From NCBI GenBank assembly GCA_018697195.1, contig CM031872.1:6784225-6848224 (forward strand): a DNA stretch of 64,000 nucleotides, read 5' to 3'. How positions within the stretch are numbered: position 1 is the stretch's first letter; the number at the start of each line of letters is the position of its first letter. The DNA comes from Certhia americana. Taxonomy: Eukaryota > Chordata > Aves > Passeriformes > Certhiidae. The notes under the pieces are model-generated. The model was given only the letters and a program-made list of their open reading frames with translations, did no database searches and was not told where the DNA came from. A program made the translations under genes and the position numbers. Shown one piece after another: positions 1 through 13,378 of the stretch.

Positions 1-1200
1 GCCTGTCAAGGAGGATGCTGCCCCATCATCCCTGAGGCTCAGGGGAGGGACTGGTTCTGCATGGAACAGCTTGTGGGAAGGTGTTGGCACAAGCCACTTT
101 GGAGGCCTTGGGGGTGGGAAGAGTGACAGTAGCTGAGGACATCACATTAGGGTCACATGGCAGGAACATGAATGGGGGAGGGTGGAGGGTGCTGAATATT
201 TGCATCTTTTCTACTGCAGCGCTTCTGGTGCCAGGTACTGGTACGGGTACCAACATCCCTCTCCTTGCCCTGGCACAGCCACGTCCTCACTCTATCCAGT
301 GGAGTGTCATGTGTCACCATCCAGCGGTGTCCTGGAAACCCCCCAAACCCACCCTGGAAAAGGTCCTCTTAGGGGGCACAAGGCCACACCACAGCCAAGC
401 TGTGCTGCAGGCATGAGGAGCCCAGCACAGCCTTGGCACTGTGGTCTCAGGGCTGGACAGGTCAGACACAGCCAGGCAGGGGGTGTGGGACCCTGGACTG
501 CAGGGACCTGGGTGCCCGTGGGGACAGGAAAAGCCTGGCAGGGGGCTTGGGGGCGGCCAGAGCGTGCAGACTTGGTGTCTCCTGCCTGGTGCTCAGGACA
601 TGTGCACAGTGTTCAGGGTTTGCTGATTCCCACAGACCTGTGAAGTGCAGTGCCCCCCTCCCAGTCCCTGCTTGCTGCCTGGAACCAGTGTAATGTCAGT
701 GCTGGTGCCAGTACCCAGAGTTCAGTGCCCAGTGCATGGCACACAGTGCTGGTGCCGGTGGTGGTACCAGGGGCTGTGTCAGTGCCTGGTCCTGGTGGTG
801 GTGACAGCACATGGTGGCCTGCCTGCTGTGTGGTGCTGGTGCCAGTGTCCATGCTATCCACTGCTGCTGCCCAGTTCCTGGTACCAGTGGCTGGTGCTGG
901 TTTGGTGCCTCAGGACTGGTGGTCTTGCCTGGTGCCCAATGCCTCTGTCCAGTGCCCACCTCCCGTTGCCCTCTGCCCCTTTCCAAGTGGTCCTGTACAG
1001 TTCTGGTCCCAGAGCCTCCTGACCAATGTCTCTGTCCACTGCCAAGCTCCCAGTGCCAAGTGTCTATTGCCCAGTGCCTGGTATTGGTTCCGAGTTCCTT
1101 GTGACCCCTGCCCTGTGCCAGTGTCCAGTGGGCTGGGCTGGTGGGTTGGTGTTGGGGCAGGGCAGTGGGTGGGTGCCATGTGTTGGGTGCCGGGCGGTAG
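1..1200. other. noncoding flank with degenerate CAGTGCC-type repeats
   Basis: I recognise no gene here. From about 640 to 1120 the sequence is built from imperfect copies of short units such as CAGTGCC, GGTGCTGGTGCC and CCAGTGCCC, in both orientations. The long open frames on both strands in this stretch are low-complexity Cys/Val/Pro/Ser runs caused by the repeat. The 3' end of a gene to the left cannot be excluded. Confidence 0.5.
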
Positions 1201-1217
1201 GTGCTGGGTGTGGGCCG

Positions 1218-1352
1218 GTCTGTCTGTCTGTCTGTGTGTCACTCGGGGCCGGTCCGTCTGTCCGTCGGTCGCTCGGGGCGGCGCCGCTTGGGGCGGTCCG
1301 TGCAGGAGGAAGCGCAGCCGGGGCAGGGCAGCCCCGCAGCGGCCGGAGCTCG
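1218..1352 (+). promoter_or_regulatory. CYSRT1: candidate CpG-rich promoter and noncoding first exon of CYSRT1
   Basis: A CpG-rich stretch with short TCTG/TCCG repeats ends in a good splice donor, GCTCG|gtgagt, with the exon's last base at 1352. A matching acceptor, cccgcag, ends at 1895, 50 bases before the CYSRT1 start codon. A noncoding first exon joined to the coding exon is therefore likely. The transcription start itself is not visible, and the assignment is inferred from spacing and splice signals. Confidence 0.45.
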
Positions 1353-1945
1353 GTGAGTACCGGGGGATCGCTGCCCCCACCCTGCCCGTGTCCTGCTTGC
1401 TCCCTGCCTGCTCCCTCCTGCGCCCCTTCCCCTGCCTGCCCCTCTTCTTCCTCTGCGCTCCCGCCCCGATTCCCTGTATCCCACCGTCTGTCCCGGCCCC
1501 AGCCCCTATCCCTTGTCCTGTCCCATCCTCCTCTGCCTCTCTACTCCCCTGCACCCCCTTTCCTCCCTCTCCTCTCCCCACTCCTTTCCTTCCTGCTCTG
1601 TGTCCCCCTAGAAATTCTTACCCCACCCCACTGCCCTACCTGTACTCTGTGTCCCACTCAGCACCCCTTCCTGCCCTGCTTACCCACTGCACCCCCATGC
1701 CTGCCTTCTGTCCTGGCTCTGGTGAGTCCATGTGTACCTTGTGGGGCTCCCTTGGGGCTGTCAGGGAGTTGGGAGCACAGCTCTGCACCCTGCACCCCGA
1801 CCAGTGGGGTCTGCTGGGGGTCCCTTCCCCTGCTGTGAGAACAACCCCAGCACTGACACCCCCCACCTCACGGTAACAGGGGCTCTGTCCCGCAGGGTGG
1901 TGGGGAATTCCAGACAGGCCACATGTGCTGACAAGGGGCAGGGAG

Positions 1946-2329
1946 ATGGATCGTGGAATCACCGTGGAGAACCCCTATGCCAGTGTCAACATCCCACGGG
2001 AACAGTTCCAGCAAAGCTTCATCACTCGCTACCTGAGAGATGAGCCCACCATCATCACCAACCCTGCAGTCGTGCCATCTTATGGTGTGGAGGAGCAGAC
2101 AGACCCTGCTAATGGCTGGAACAGCCCAACCATCTCCACGGACAAGTCCTGGTCCCGTCCCTACAACCCCTACGCCAGCCTGAGGATGCCCAATGGGGAT
2201 TCATCTGCCTTCTTCTACACCGTGACCCTGGACAAGACACCCAAGGGCCAGGAGCAGGGGACTGGCAGGCAATGTGGCTGCTCCAGGTGCTGCTCCTGCT
2301 GCCCAAAGTGCTGCTGTGTCATCTCCTAA
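1946..2329 (+). CDS. CYSRT1: cysteine-rich tail protein 1 (CYSRT1-like), 127 aa
   Basis: A single coding exon that follows an acceptor ending at 1895. The chosen ATG (GGGAGATGG, residues MDRGITVENPYA) sets the conserved N-terminus; an in-frame ATG at 1925 would add seven unlikely residues. The NPYAS-x2-x-P motif occurs twice (residues about 9-17 and 74-82). The tail from residue 110 packs nine cysteines into 15 residues (C110, 112, 115, 116, 118, 119, 122, 123, 124) and ends CVIS. Human CYSRT1 is a similar small protein with a Cys-rich tail, expressed in epithelia, and lies beside RNF224 as here. No signal peptide or membrane helix is visible. The terminal CVIS has CaaX form and upstream cysteines could be palmitoylated; this is inference. 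The biochemical role is not established. Confidence 0.85.
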   Translation: MDRGITVENPYASVNIPREQFQQSFITRYLRDEPTIITNPAVVPSYGVEEQTDPANGWNSPTISTDKSWSRPYNPYASLRMPNGDSSAFFYTVTLDKTPKGQEQGTGRQCGCSRCCSCCPKCCCVIS

Positions 2330-3362
2330 GGGCCCTCCCTGCATACATGGGATGTACTGACCATGGGATGGGGCCAGGTGACTCCATAGGGAGATGGCTG
2401 CTGGCCTGGGCACCCGGGGAAGCTGCCCTGGCACCTGGCAGAGTTGGCACTGGCTGGACATTGCTTTTAACCTGTGAACTCTGGCTGTGAAGCAGCCAGA
2501 TGTGCTGGTGATGGACACTTGCCAGGTAAGCCATGGGGCCCAGGAGCCCTGAGGATGATGTGTGCCAGGACAGATTTCACCAAGAAGTGACTACACTAGA
2601 GATGGAGCAGCACTGTGAGCCTGCAATCCTGCACAGAGCCCCTGACAGTCTCCCCATGCTGGGAAACCTCCACCCTGGGAAGGTGTGGACAGTGTTCACC
2701 TGCTTGTGGGTAGGTGTGGATGCTGGCAGCCCTGTGTGCATGGCAGAGGAGGACATCATCATCACTGTCTTGGAGCAGTGGAGAGGAGCCAGGGACAAGA
2801 TTCCAGCTGGATCCCCAGAAGTGAGTTGTCCCCCCTCCTACAGCATCACAAGGATGCTGCTGGCACCCTGCACCAAAATCTATCTGTGTCCTGCTCCTCC
2901 TCACCACACTGTCCATGGGATAGAGGGACAGAAACAGGGAAGACAGACAGCCAAAGCATGGCAGAGTGCTGGGCCATGCTCCAGGGCAGCACCTGATGAC
3001 ACAGCATGGATGTGGGCATTAACATCCTGCCACCAGGAAACCCTCAGCCCCATTCTGTTCCTCCTTCCAGGCTTGTGGGGTGCTGGGCACAACCTCTTGT
3101 CCCATCTGCATCCTGGAGACAGATCCAGTAAAGAGGGCTGGCCCAGCTCCAGCAGTGGGGCAGCATTGGGGAACCTTGCTGGGGATGCAGAGGCCCAGCA
3201 TTTGCCTCTTTCTACTCCCTGGACTTAGAGGAAGGCAGGAGGAGCCTGCTAGCTCTTCCCAGTGTGCTGGGGTGCCTCCAGGCTGGGCGTTAGGCTGGGG
3301 CTGTTGCCATCGACCTGGAACAAGCCTGCTGTTGTGCTGATGTCCTGCCGTGGTGTTGACGT

Positions 3363-3438
3363 CCCTCTCTGGTGCTGGCAGCCCTCCCTGGTGCTGGCAG
3401 CCCTCTCTGGTGCTGGCAGCCCTCTCTGGTGCTGGCGT
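3363..3438. repeat. 19-bp minisatellite, four copies
   Basis: Four head-to-tail units of CCCTCTCTGGTGCTGGCAG, with one substitution in unit 2 and changes at the end of unit 4. Confidence 0.9.
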
Positions 3439-3569
3439 CCCTGGAGCAGAGCGGGACAGCTGCTCTGCCAGGCGGCAGCTGCTCTGTGACTGCTGCAGAA
3501 CTGCCTGCTCTGTGGGAGCCAGGGCTTGGGAGGAGTGCTTGTGTTTGCAGATGACTTCAGGGTGCTGCA

Positions 3570-3575
3570 AATAAA
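3570..3575 (+). terminator. CYSRT1: candidate poly(A) signal of CYSRT1
   Basis: AATAAA on the plus strand, the first canonical hexamer after the CYSRT1 stop codon. It is followed within 40 bases by a T- and C-rich stretch. Confidence 0.5.
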
Positions 3576-4309
3576 ATTACAGTCCTCTCCTGCCCTGCCA
3601 AGGTGTGCTTCTTCCCTCCACCTAGGCTTTTCTGGGATTCCCTGTGTCACTTCTTGCTTTCCCTGGTAGGTGTGTAAGGGCAGTGCTAAAGCCTCCAATC
3701 CAGGCTTAACTGTTTCCCTGCTGACTCGTGGCAGCAGCAGCTCATGCCGAGCTCTTTGGCTGCTGCCTGGTGCCTGCTGCCATCCTGGGTCCAACAGTGC
3801 CCAGGCGTTCCCGGTACAGGCTGCTCCTGCCTGTCTGGGGACACTGGCTGGTGCTCAGCACAGCCCTGCCAAGCTGGATGACTGTCCTGTCTGGAAAGAC
3901 TTTGTGAGTCTTTGGGAGAGGCTGAGTAAGGGCCAGGCAAAGGGAAGTTCCTGGCTGGGCCAGCTGGGTGGGCTCTGGGGCACTGTCTGGTCTGGCTGCG
4001 ACCCCCTAGGAGCTCCTCAGCAATGGGACACCACCATGGCTTGGAATTTGCCAAAGCTTGGAGCCCTCCTGCACTGAGGCCTCACAAGCACTGGCCGCAC
4101 AGCATTGCTTGGATGCCACCACACCGATCTGCCTGGGAGCTCACCATTGCTGGGAGCTTACCACCAGCAGCCTACCACTGTCTGGAAGCCTATCACACTT
4201 GAAATACCACCCCCGCCTCCCCCGGGGTATTCTGGGCTGGGGTGGCAGTGGCTTGGCAAAGGTTTGGCCCTGTCACTTTTTCCCCCCCCCCATCCCGACC
4301 CCCAGCCTG

Positions 4310-4790
4310 GCCCAGGTCCCAGGGCGAGGGGTGGCCGGGGTGTGTGCGGCTGGCGGGGGAGGCTGGCAGGGACACAGCGCCGCGGTGTGCGCCCTGCACA
4401 AGGAGCTCTCTTGTTCTCCCTGCCCAGACCGCGGCAGTGGGAAGGGGCAGATCCACCCCTTGTTTGCTTTCGTGTCCCCGCCGCCAGCCCTGACCCGTGC
4501 CGAGCCCCGCGGTGTGGCAGGGGACACGCCACCGCCGGAGCCCGCAGGGGCTCTGCGGGACACGCACGGCTTGGGGACAGAAGATTGTCCCCGAGGGGGT
4601 GCGGTGCCTCGGGCCGGTACGAGCGGGGGCCAGGGGCTCGGGCAGGGCCGGGTGTCGCATCTGCCGTGTGTCCCCGCTGTCCCTCGCTCTGCCTAGCCCC
4701 GGGGCAATGGCAAACACGGCGGGAGCGGCCGGCACTGCTGCCAGGCAGCCGGGCAATGATTAAACTGGAGCACCAGGAAAAGGGGGGGGT
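4310..4790 (+). promoter_or_regulatory. RNF224: CpG-rich block, candidate RNF224 promoter / 5' exon
   Basis: CpG-dense sequence in an otherwise CpG-poor interval. It ends with a G-run and a possible splice donor (gt at 4789-4790, followed by gagcag). The RNF224 coding exon begins one base before its ATG, so an upstream noncoding exon must exist, and this block is the best candidate. A small ATG frame at 4708 encodes only 17 residues and is not called a gene. Confidence 0.35.
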
Positions 4791-5182
4791 GAGCAGGGGA
4801 GGGTGCTGGCTGCTGCCCCAGACCTCGGCAGGGCTCTCATGACCCGGGCAGCTGCGTGCAGGATGCCATGGGTGCTCTCCGGCTGTGTTCACCTCCCCAA
4901 GGTGCCCAGGGGTGCAGAGGGTTGTGCTGGGTGACTGCCACCTCTTGCCTCTGGAGCGTGGGTGGCGGTGCAGGGCTCTGGCTCATCCTGATCAGACCTT
5001 TGCTCTCCCTGAGGGTGCCGCTCCCTACCCGGCGGTGCCGAAGGTCCCTGCAGCGCCCGGGGATGAGTCCTGGGAACAGGAAAACACGTTCCTCATCCAT
5101 GTGCGTCGCTGCTGATTGCAGATCTGCCCTCCCTGAGGGGAAGGCTCCACACGACTCCCTGAAAGGAGCTGTAGTGAGGTGA

Positions 5183-5480
5183 AGGCTGGTCTCTTTTCCT
5201 AAGTAACAAGTGACAGGATGAGAGAAAATGGCTTCAGGTTTTGCCAGAGGATAGATGGGATATTAGGAAAAACTTTTCACTGAAAGGGTTGTAAAGCCCT
5301 GGCACAGGCTGCCTAGGGTTGTGGTGGAATCACCATCCCTGGAAGTGTTCAAAAAACTTGGGTGTGGCACTAGGGGACGTGGGTTAGTGGTGAATGTGGT
5401 GGTGGTGGTGCTGGGTTGATATTGGACTGGATGATTTTAAAAGCGTTTTCCAGCCTTAATGGTTCTGTGATTCTCTGTTT
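5183..5480 (+). mobile_element. CR1 LINE 3' fragment
   Basis: Matches the typical avian CR1 3' end in order: a GTGACAGGATGAGAGAAAATGG-like start, GATATTAGGAAAAACTTTTCACTGAAAGG, GGTGGAATCACCATCCCTGG, and TTGGACTGGATGATTTTAAAAG, ending in the ATTCT-type repeat (GGTTCTGTGATTCTC). Plus orientation. Only the 3' end is present, so the copy is 5'-truncated and inactive. Confidence 0.9.
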
Positions 5481-5739
5481 CTGGATCCAGGTGAGATTTT
5501 GGCAGGGCTCATGGTCCCCTTGGTGTCAGAACGGCAGATGCACTGCCCCTGTCACCAAGGGCTCCCCTGCCCCAAACCCTGCCTGTGCTGAGCCGGGATG
5601 TCCAGCAGTGGGCAGAAGTGGCCAAGGACTGCTGGGCACAGCCCCTCAATGGGACACAGCTCTGTTGGCATGAGGGAGGGACATGAGGGCTGATGAGCAG
5701 GGGCTAGGCAGGGGCTGGAGCAGGAGGGCAGGCAGGATG

Positions 5740-5741
<2 letters not shown>

Positions 5742-5782
<41 letters not shown>

Positions 5783-5826
5783 GTGTGTGTGTGTGTGTCT
5801 GTGTCTGTGTCTGTGTCTGTGTGTGT

Positions 5827-5873
<47 letters not shown>

Positions 5874-5969
5874 TATGTATGTGTGTGTGTGTGTGTCTCT
5901 GTGTGTGTGTGTGTGTGTGTCTGTGTGTGTGTGTGTGTCTGTGTGTGTGTGTGTGTATGTGTGTGTGTG
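5742..5969. repeat. (GT)n microsatellite with CT/AT interruptions
   Basis: About 228 bp of almost pure GT dinucleotide, interrupted by TCTG and TATG variants. Long Cys/Val open frames on the plus strand and His/Thr frames on the minus strand are artefacts of this repeat. Confidence 0.97.
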
Positions 5970-8951
<2,982 letters not shown>

Positions 8952-10228
8952 GCACCAGGGGCTGCCAGGGCAGCTAAGCTCCCGGGGCCAGCCTGAGAAT
9001 GTTTTTGGGGACCTTTGCCATGCCTCAGACCCATGTGTGGACTGCAGTGGTAGGGCTGTGCTGGCAGCCTAGGAAGGGCTTCAGCCTGGGCAGGGCTTTC
9101 CTCTCCATGCTGTTGGGATTTGGGGTGCAGCAGCGGGAGATGAGGGTGTTACCACCCCTTCATCCTGCCCATCTGCCCTGCTAGCGACTCAGAAAGCTGG
9201 TCCAGCCATCACAGATGTTCCCTGGTCCCTGAGCACAGCCTGGCTCATGCTCTGTTTCCCCATGCATGTGGCTCTGCATCAACATTTGCACTGAGCATCC
9301 CCCAGGCCAGGGACAGGGGCCTGGCACAGCGATGCCATGGGGCACATCCAGCACCTTGAGAGCTCCACATCTGTTAAATACATTTTGGTCCTGCTGGGTT
9401 GCACATCCTGGTCACGTTTGTTGGCAATCCTGGCCCAGGGGAAGCCCTGCCTATGGTGGGCAGGGGGAGAAGTGACCTGCCCTGCCGGATTGCAGTGCTG
9501 GGTGTGTTTGCTCTGCTGACCATTTGCATGAGAAATGTTGGCATTGGGATAGCAGGACAGTTGAAATTGAGAATGACAATGTTGTTAGGAAACCTCCAAT
9601 GTTGCTCCAGCTACGTTACTCTGGTATGGGAGGAGAGATGAGGTCAAGAAGCTCCTGCTTGGCTTTGTGCTCTGTGGCTCATGCCGGGTTTGGCTTCTCC
9701 TGCCTGCCCTTTCCTCACACACAGGCACACACAAAGCCTGCTGCTGTTTTTCCAGTTGTGCCCTGCTGCCTGCATGGCTTTCCCTGCTTTCCCTGCCTGA
9801 CTCCACACCAGGGTGCAAGGACAAGAGCCCAGGCAGCTGGTCTGGGTTAACAGGGGCCAAACTGGCAGCACTGGGGTGCACAGGGTGATACTGAAACAGC
9901 TTTTGGGCAGGGCTTGGTGTTGCTTGGGCAGCTCTTGCAGTTCTTCCTCAGACCCCATTTTCTGCATCTGTTTTCATGTGGTTTATGAGCTCTTGCAATA
10001 CCCCCAAACCAGGAACCCCCCTCAGGGCTCAGCAGGGTACCCAAGCCTGTGCCTCTCTGGGGTGGCAGGAACCTTGTGTCTCCTGGGCAGTCCTGGTGCT
10101 TGGGGCTCTCTGTGCTGGGGGCCGGGGTTGCAGCCTGAGGGCTCCATCAGCCATGGACAGCTCATACACAATTCTGCCACTTGGTGTCACCTGCCATAAA
10201 AAAGTCCCAGCTGAGATGTTCCCAGAAG
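8952..10228 (+). other. RNF224: probable RNF224 3' UTR
   Basis: No coding sequence recognised. The interval runs from the stop codon to AATAAA at 10229-10234. Confidence 0.4.
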
Positions 10229-10234
10229 AATAAA
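10229..10234 (+). terminator. RNF224: candidate poly(A) signal of RNF224
   Basis: A canonical AATAAA in the context CAGAAGAATAAACCTGG, the first in the plus orientation that I found after the RNF224 stop. Confidence 0.45.
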
Positions 10235-10249
10235 CCTGGTGTGCCCCAG

Positions 10250-12760
10250 GCCAGACAGAGGTATGGTGCGGTTCAGAAACTCCTGAGTCCTGCTTGGACC
10301 TTTAATTACCTGGGAATATGCAAGAAATTAAAGGATTCAAGGAATGCTTCAAGGAATAAGAGCTATTACTGGGTTCTAATGCACTTTCTCTCTCCATTTC
10401 TCCTTCAAGACTCAACAGTCGGTGGTGGGAAGAGTGTAGGAAGGGTCCATCCCTCCCTGCAGAGGGGCCAGCAGCTCTTCCAGGTGCTCAGCCCAGCACT
10501 TTTGTGTTCCAGCTTTCTCACAGTGCTGGGTGACCAAACTCATGGTTCTCTGTCCCACACCCCATGTCCCTTGCTTCCTTGACTGCCCCCAGCACCAGAA
10601 CCACTCTGGGGGGCTCAGCCTTTGCATCATTCCTCCGGGGATGTCCCACAGCTCCCAACCAGTCACTGAAGGAGGAGATCATCCCTTCCATCACTCTGGG
10701 AATGTTTTTATCATGCTAGCTGCACCCCCTGATTTGGCACCTTGGGCAGAGCAGGGCCAATGCTGAGCTCTGTGCCTGGGGGTCTCCTTTCCTGGCACAG
10801 GCCACCTGAGCTGTCCTGTCAGAACAGCTGCTCAGAGCAGCCTGTCCTGCCCTGTGCCATGTGGAGCCCAGAACCTGAGGAAGAAACATCATGGAGGGGG
10901 AGCAGGACACTGGTGGGTGCTGCTCTGGCTGGTGACAGGGACCTGGGCTCCTCCTGCTTGGGTTCTGGGTCCCGATGTTCCAGGGGAGGGGCAGTGACAG
11001 AGACCCAAGCACTGGCAGCATGTGGAAAAGGGCAGGGGTGGCACTGCTGTGGTACAGGACCACATGTGTCCCCAACCTGCCATTGCAGCGGGGTACAGCC
11101 AGTGGATGGAGAATAGGAGTGGGGCCAGGCAGGAGCATGGGATGATGTCTGGGCATATCCCTGGCAGGGATGTCTTCCCTGCCATGTGCCATCAGGGTGA
11201 CAGCAAGGGGCTGCCAGAGGAGCTGAGTTTTCAGGTATTTCAGCCTCCTGGGCTCTTTGTGCACAAAAGCTGGAAATTACCTTGCTTTTAATAGTGGTTT
11301 GGGTTATTTTTGGCACGAATCTTGCACTTCTTACCTGATTCCAGATGGATGCAGGCAGTGAATGCAAGTCCTGGGGAGGAAGAGCATTTTGGGACAGGAC
11401 TCCCTCAAAATCCAGGTCTCCATATAGCCTGTGGCTGTGCATGGGATGAGCTGGGGCTGCAGTTCCACATGGCAGAGGGTTTGTGCCCTTGCCTTGGGGT
11501 TGGGCTGGAGGATTCCTCTGAATTATTTCCAGATGGGGATTAATGCAGCAAAGCGAGTTTGCTGCAGGATAGATAAACAAACCAAAGCTTCTCGGGATGC
11601 TATTAATAAACCCTCTGCCTGCTGCTTCTGTCCCAGATTTGGGAACGTCCTGGTCTTGGTCTGGGGTGCAACTGTGCCCTGCCTTGCTGCTCACCAGCCT
11701 CTTGGCCGTGGGGCAGAGGTACAGGAATTCCTTTGGAACCATGGGCACTGGGGTTCTGATGTATGTGAGTGGGGACAGCTTCCCTGCTCCAGGCCCCTAC
11801 TCTGGCTGTAAGTGGGATGAGGTGCTGCCAGCTGTGTCCCCTGGTGCCCCAGTCCCCACTGAGCTCTGTCAAGGGCAGTGGCACTGGGAGGTGACACCTC
11901 TCCTCCCTCAGCCTTCAGCAGCTGGGCTTTGGGTGGCTTTGAAGCAGAGTAGATGTAAACAGGGTGGAGGCAGACTTTGAGCCCTATAGAACTGGCATTG
12001 CCATGCCAGGGGGAGGGCAAACCAGTTTTGGGTGGCTGCAGCCCAGCGAGCTCACCTTTGCCATGCTTCTCATTGGGGGGCAACTGGGTCACCCTCCATG
12101 TAGACACATGTGTCCCCCTTCTGGGAAGGAGGAAGGTGGCCCATGGGATCTACTCCCAGCTCTCCTCATTCTGGCATGGCTGGTGGTCTCCTGCCAGGGG
12201 CAACCAGGGCTTGGGCAAGAGCTGGGTTCAGCAGGTCCCCACTGAGGACCCCGGGCGTGATAGGACAGCACGTAAGATGGGGTAGGCAAATGATACGATA
12301 CTGTCCCAGTTAGTTTTTTTCCCAGTAACCCAGCCACTTATGCGGGGCTTGGGCCCATACACCCCTCTGTACCTGGCTGTTGAGGCAGCATGGAGAGGAT
12401 GGAGGCTTAGAGATGGATCTGGATTTCCAGCTCTCCAGCCTGCAGCACACACAAGCAGTTAATCCCAGGCCATGCAGAGCTGGCTGCTCACCTGGCTGGA
12501 GTGGTGCCTAGTGGAGGGAGGGACGTGGGCACGGTTCCACACCTTGCAGGGCAAACATCATTGTAAAAATATTTGCTGGAAAAAGTGCAGCTCCACCCCA
12601 AGGAAAACTGTGTCCGGGAGCAGAGCCCCATCCAGTTTTGCAGCCGGGTGAGCAGAGGAATGAATGCGAGTGGCTGCAGGGAGCTGAGCACTGCCCAGCA
12701 CCTCCAGCCAGCACCGCTGGGCTCAGCCGAGGGCACTGGGCAGGGCGGGGGGGCTGCACA
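10250..12760. other. intergenic sequence between RNF224 and LRRC26
   Basis: No gene recognised. A plus-strand AATAAA at 11605-11610 is not linked to any ORF. The long open frames here have no motif I know and no codon-like pattern. Confidence 0.45.
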
Positions 12761-12834
12761 AGGCAGAGGGCTCTAGGGAACCTGTCTGTGGGGGTATCCC
12801 AGCACAGCAGGTCAGGGAGCCTCAGGGGGCAGCC

Positions 12835-13378
12835 ATGGGCTACTGGAGGGTCCCCAGCCCCGTGCTGGCCTTGCTGCTGCTGCTGTGCCCACCGCCCTCA
12901 CCAGCCTGCCCAGCCACCTGCCGCTGCTCCCCAGGAGAGGTGGACTGCAGCGAGCGGGGCCTCCGTGAGGTGCCCTGGAGCCTCTCGACCAACACCAGCT
13001 CCCTGTGGCTCAGCTACAACTTCATCACCGTACTGGGGCCGCGTTCCTTCCCTCCGCTGCCGGGGCTGCTGCTGCTCAGCCTAGCCCACAACCGCCTGGA
13101 GCTGATCCACAGCCAGGCGCTGCTGGGGCTCGGGGCACTGCAGGAGCTGGACCTCAGCCACAACCACCTCACCGTGCTGACCCCAGAGACCTTTCTGCCC
13201 CTCACCAGCCTGGCCACACTCAACCTGGGCAGCAACAGGCTGGGGGAGCTGGAGCCCAGGGTGCTGGGCACCTTACCCCAGCTCCAAGCACTTCTCCTAC
13301 AGGATAACCCCTGGGTGTGCAGCTGCGGCATCCTGCCCCTCTGGCGCTGGCTCAGCCACAACAGGGAAAAAGTGCAAG
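12835..13378 (+). CDS. LRRC26: LRRC26 coding exon 1
   Basis: Encodes the signal peptide, LRRNT, LRRs and the first half of the LRRCT (NPWVCSCG). It ends in phase 1 at CAAG|gtgagt. Confidence 0.85.

Larger units (their letters stand above)
2330..3595 (+). other. CYSRT1: probable CYSRT1 3' UTR and flank
   Basis: No further coding sequence is recognised between the stop codon and a canonical AATAAA at 3570-3575. The interval of about 1.25 kb is a plausible 3' UTR. It contains a 19-bp minisatellite at 3363-3438. Confidence 0.45.

Noticed and set aside
650..1876. 408-codon plus-strand open frame
   Set aside because: It runs through degenerate repeats and CpG-rich noncoding DNA, is rich in Cys/Val/Pro/Ser, matches no family and overlaps the candidate first exon of CYSRT1.
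4708..4761. Small ORF with fair Kozak context (17 codons)
   Set aside because: Too short and without support; more likely part of a 5' noncoding exon.
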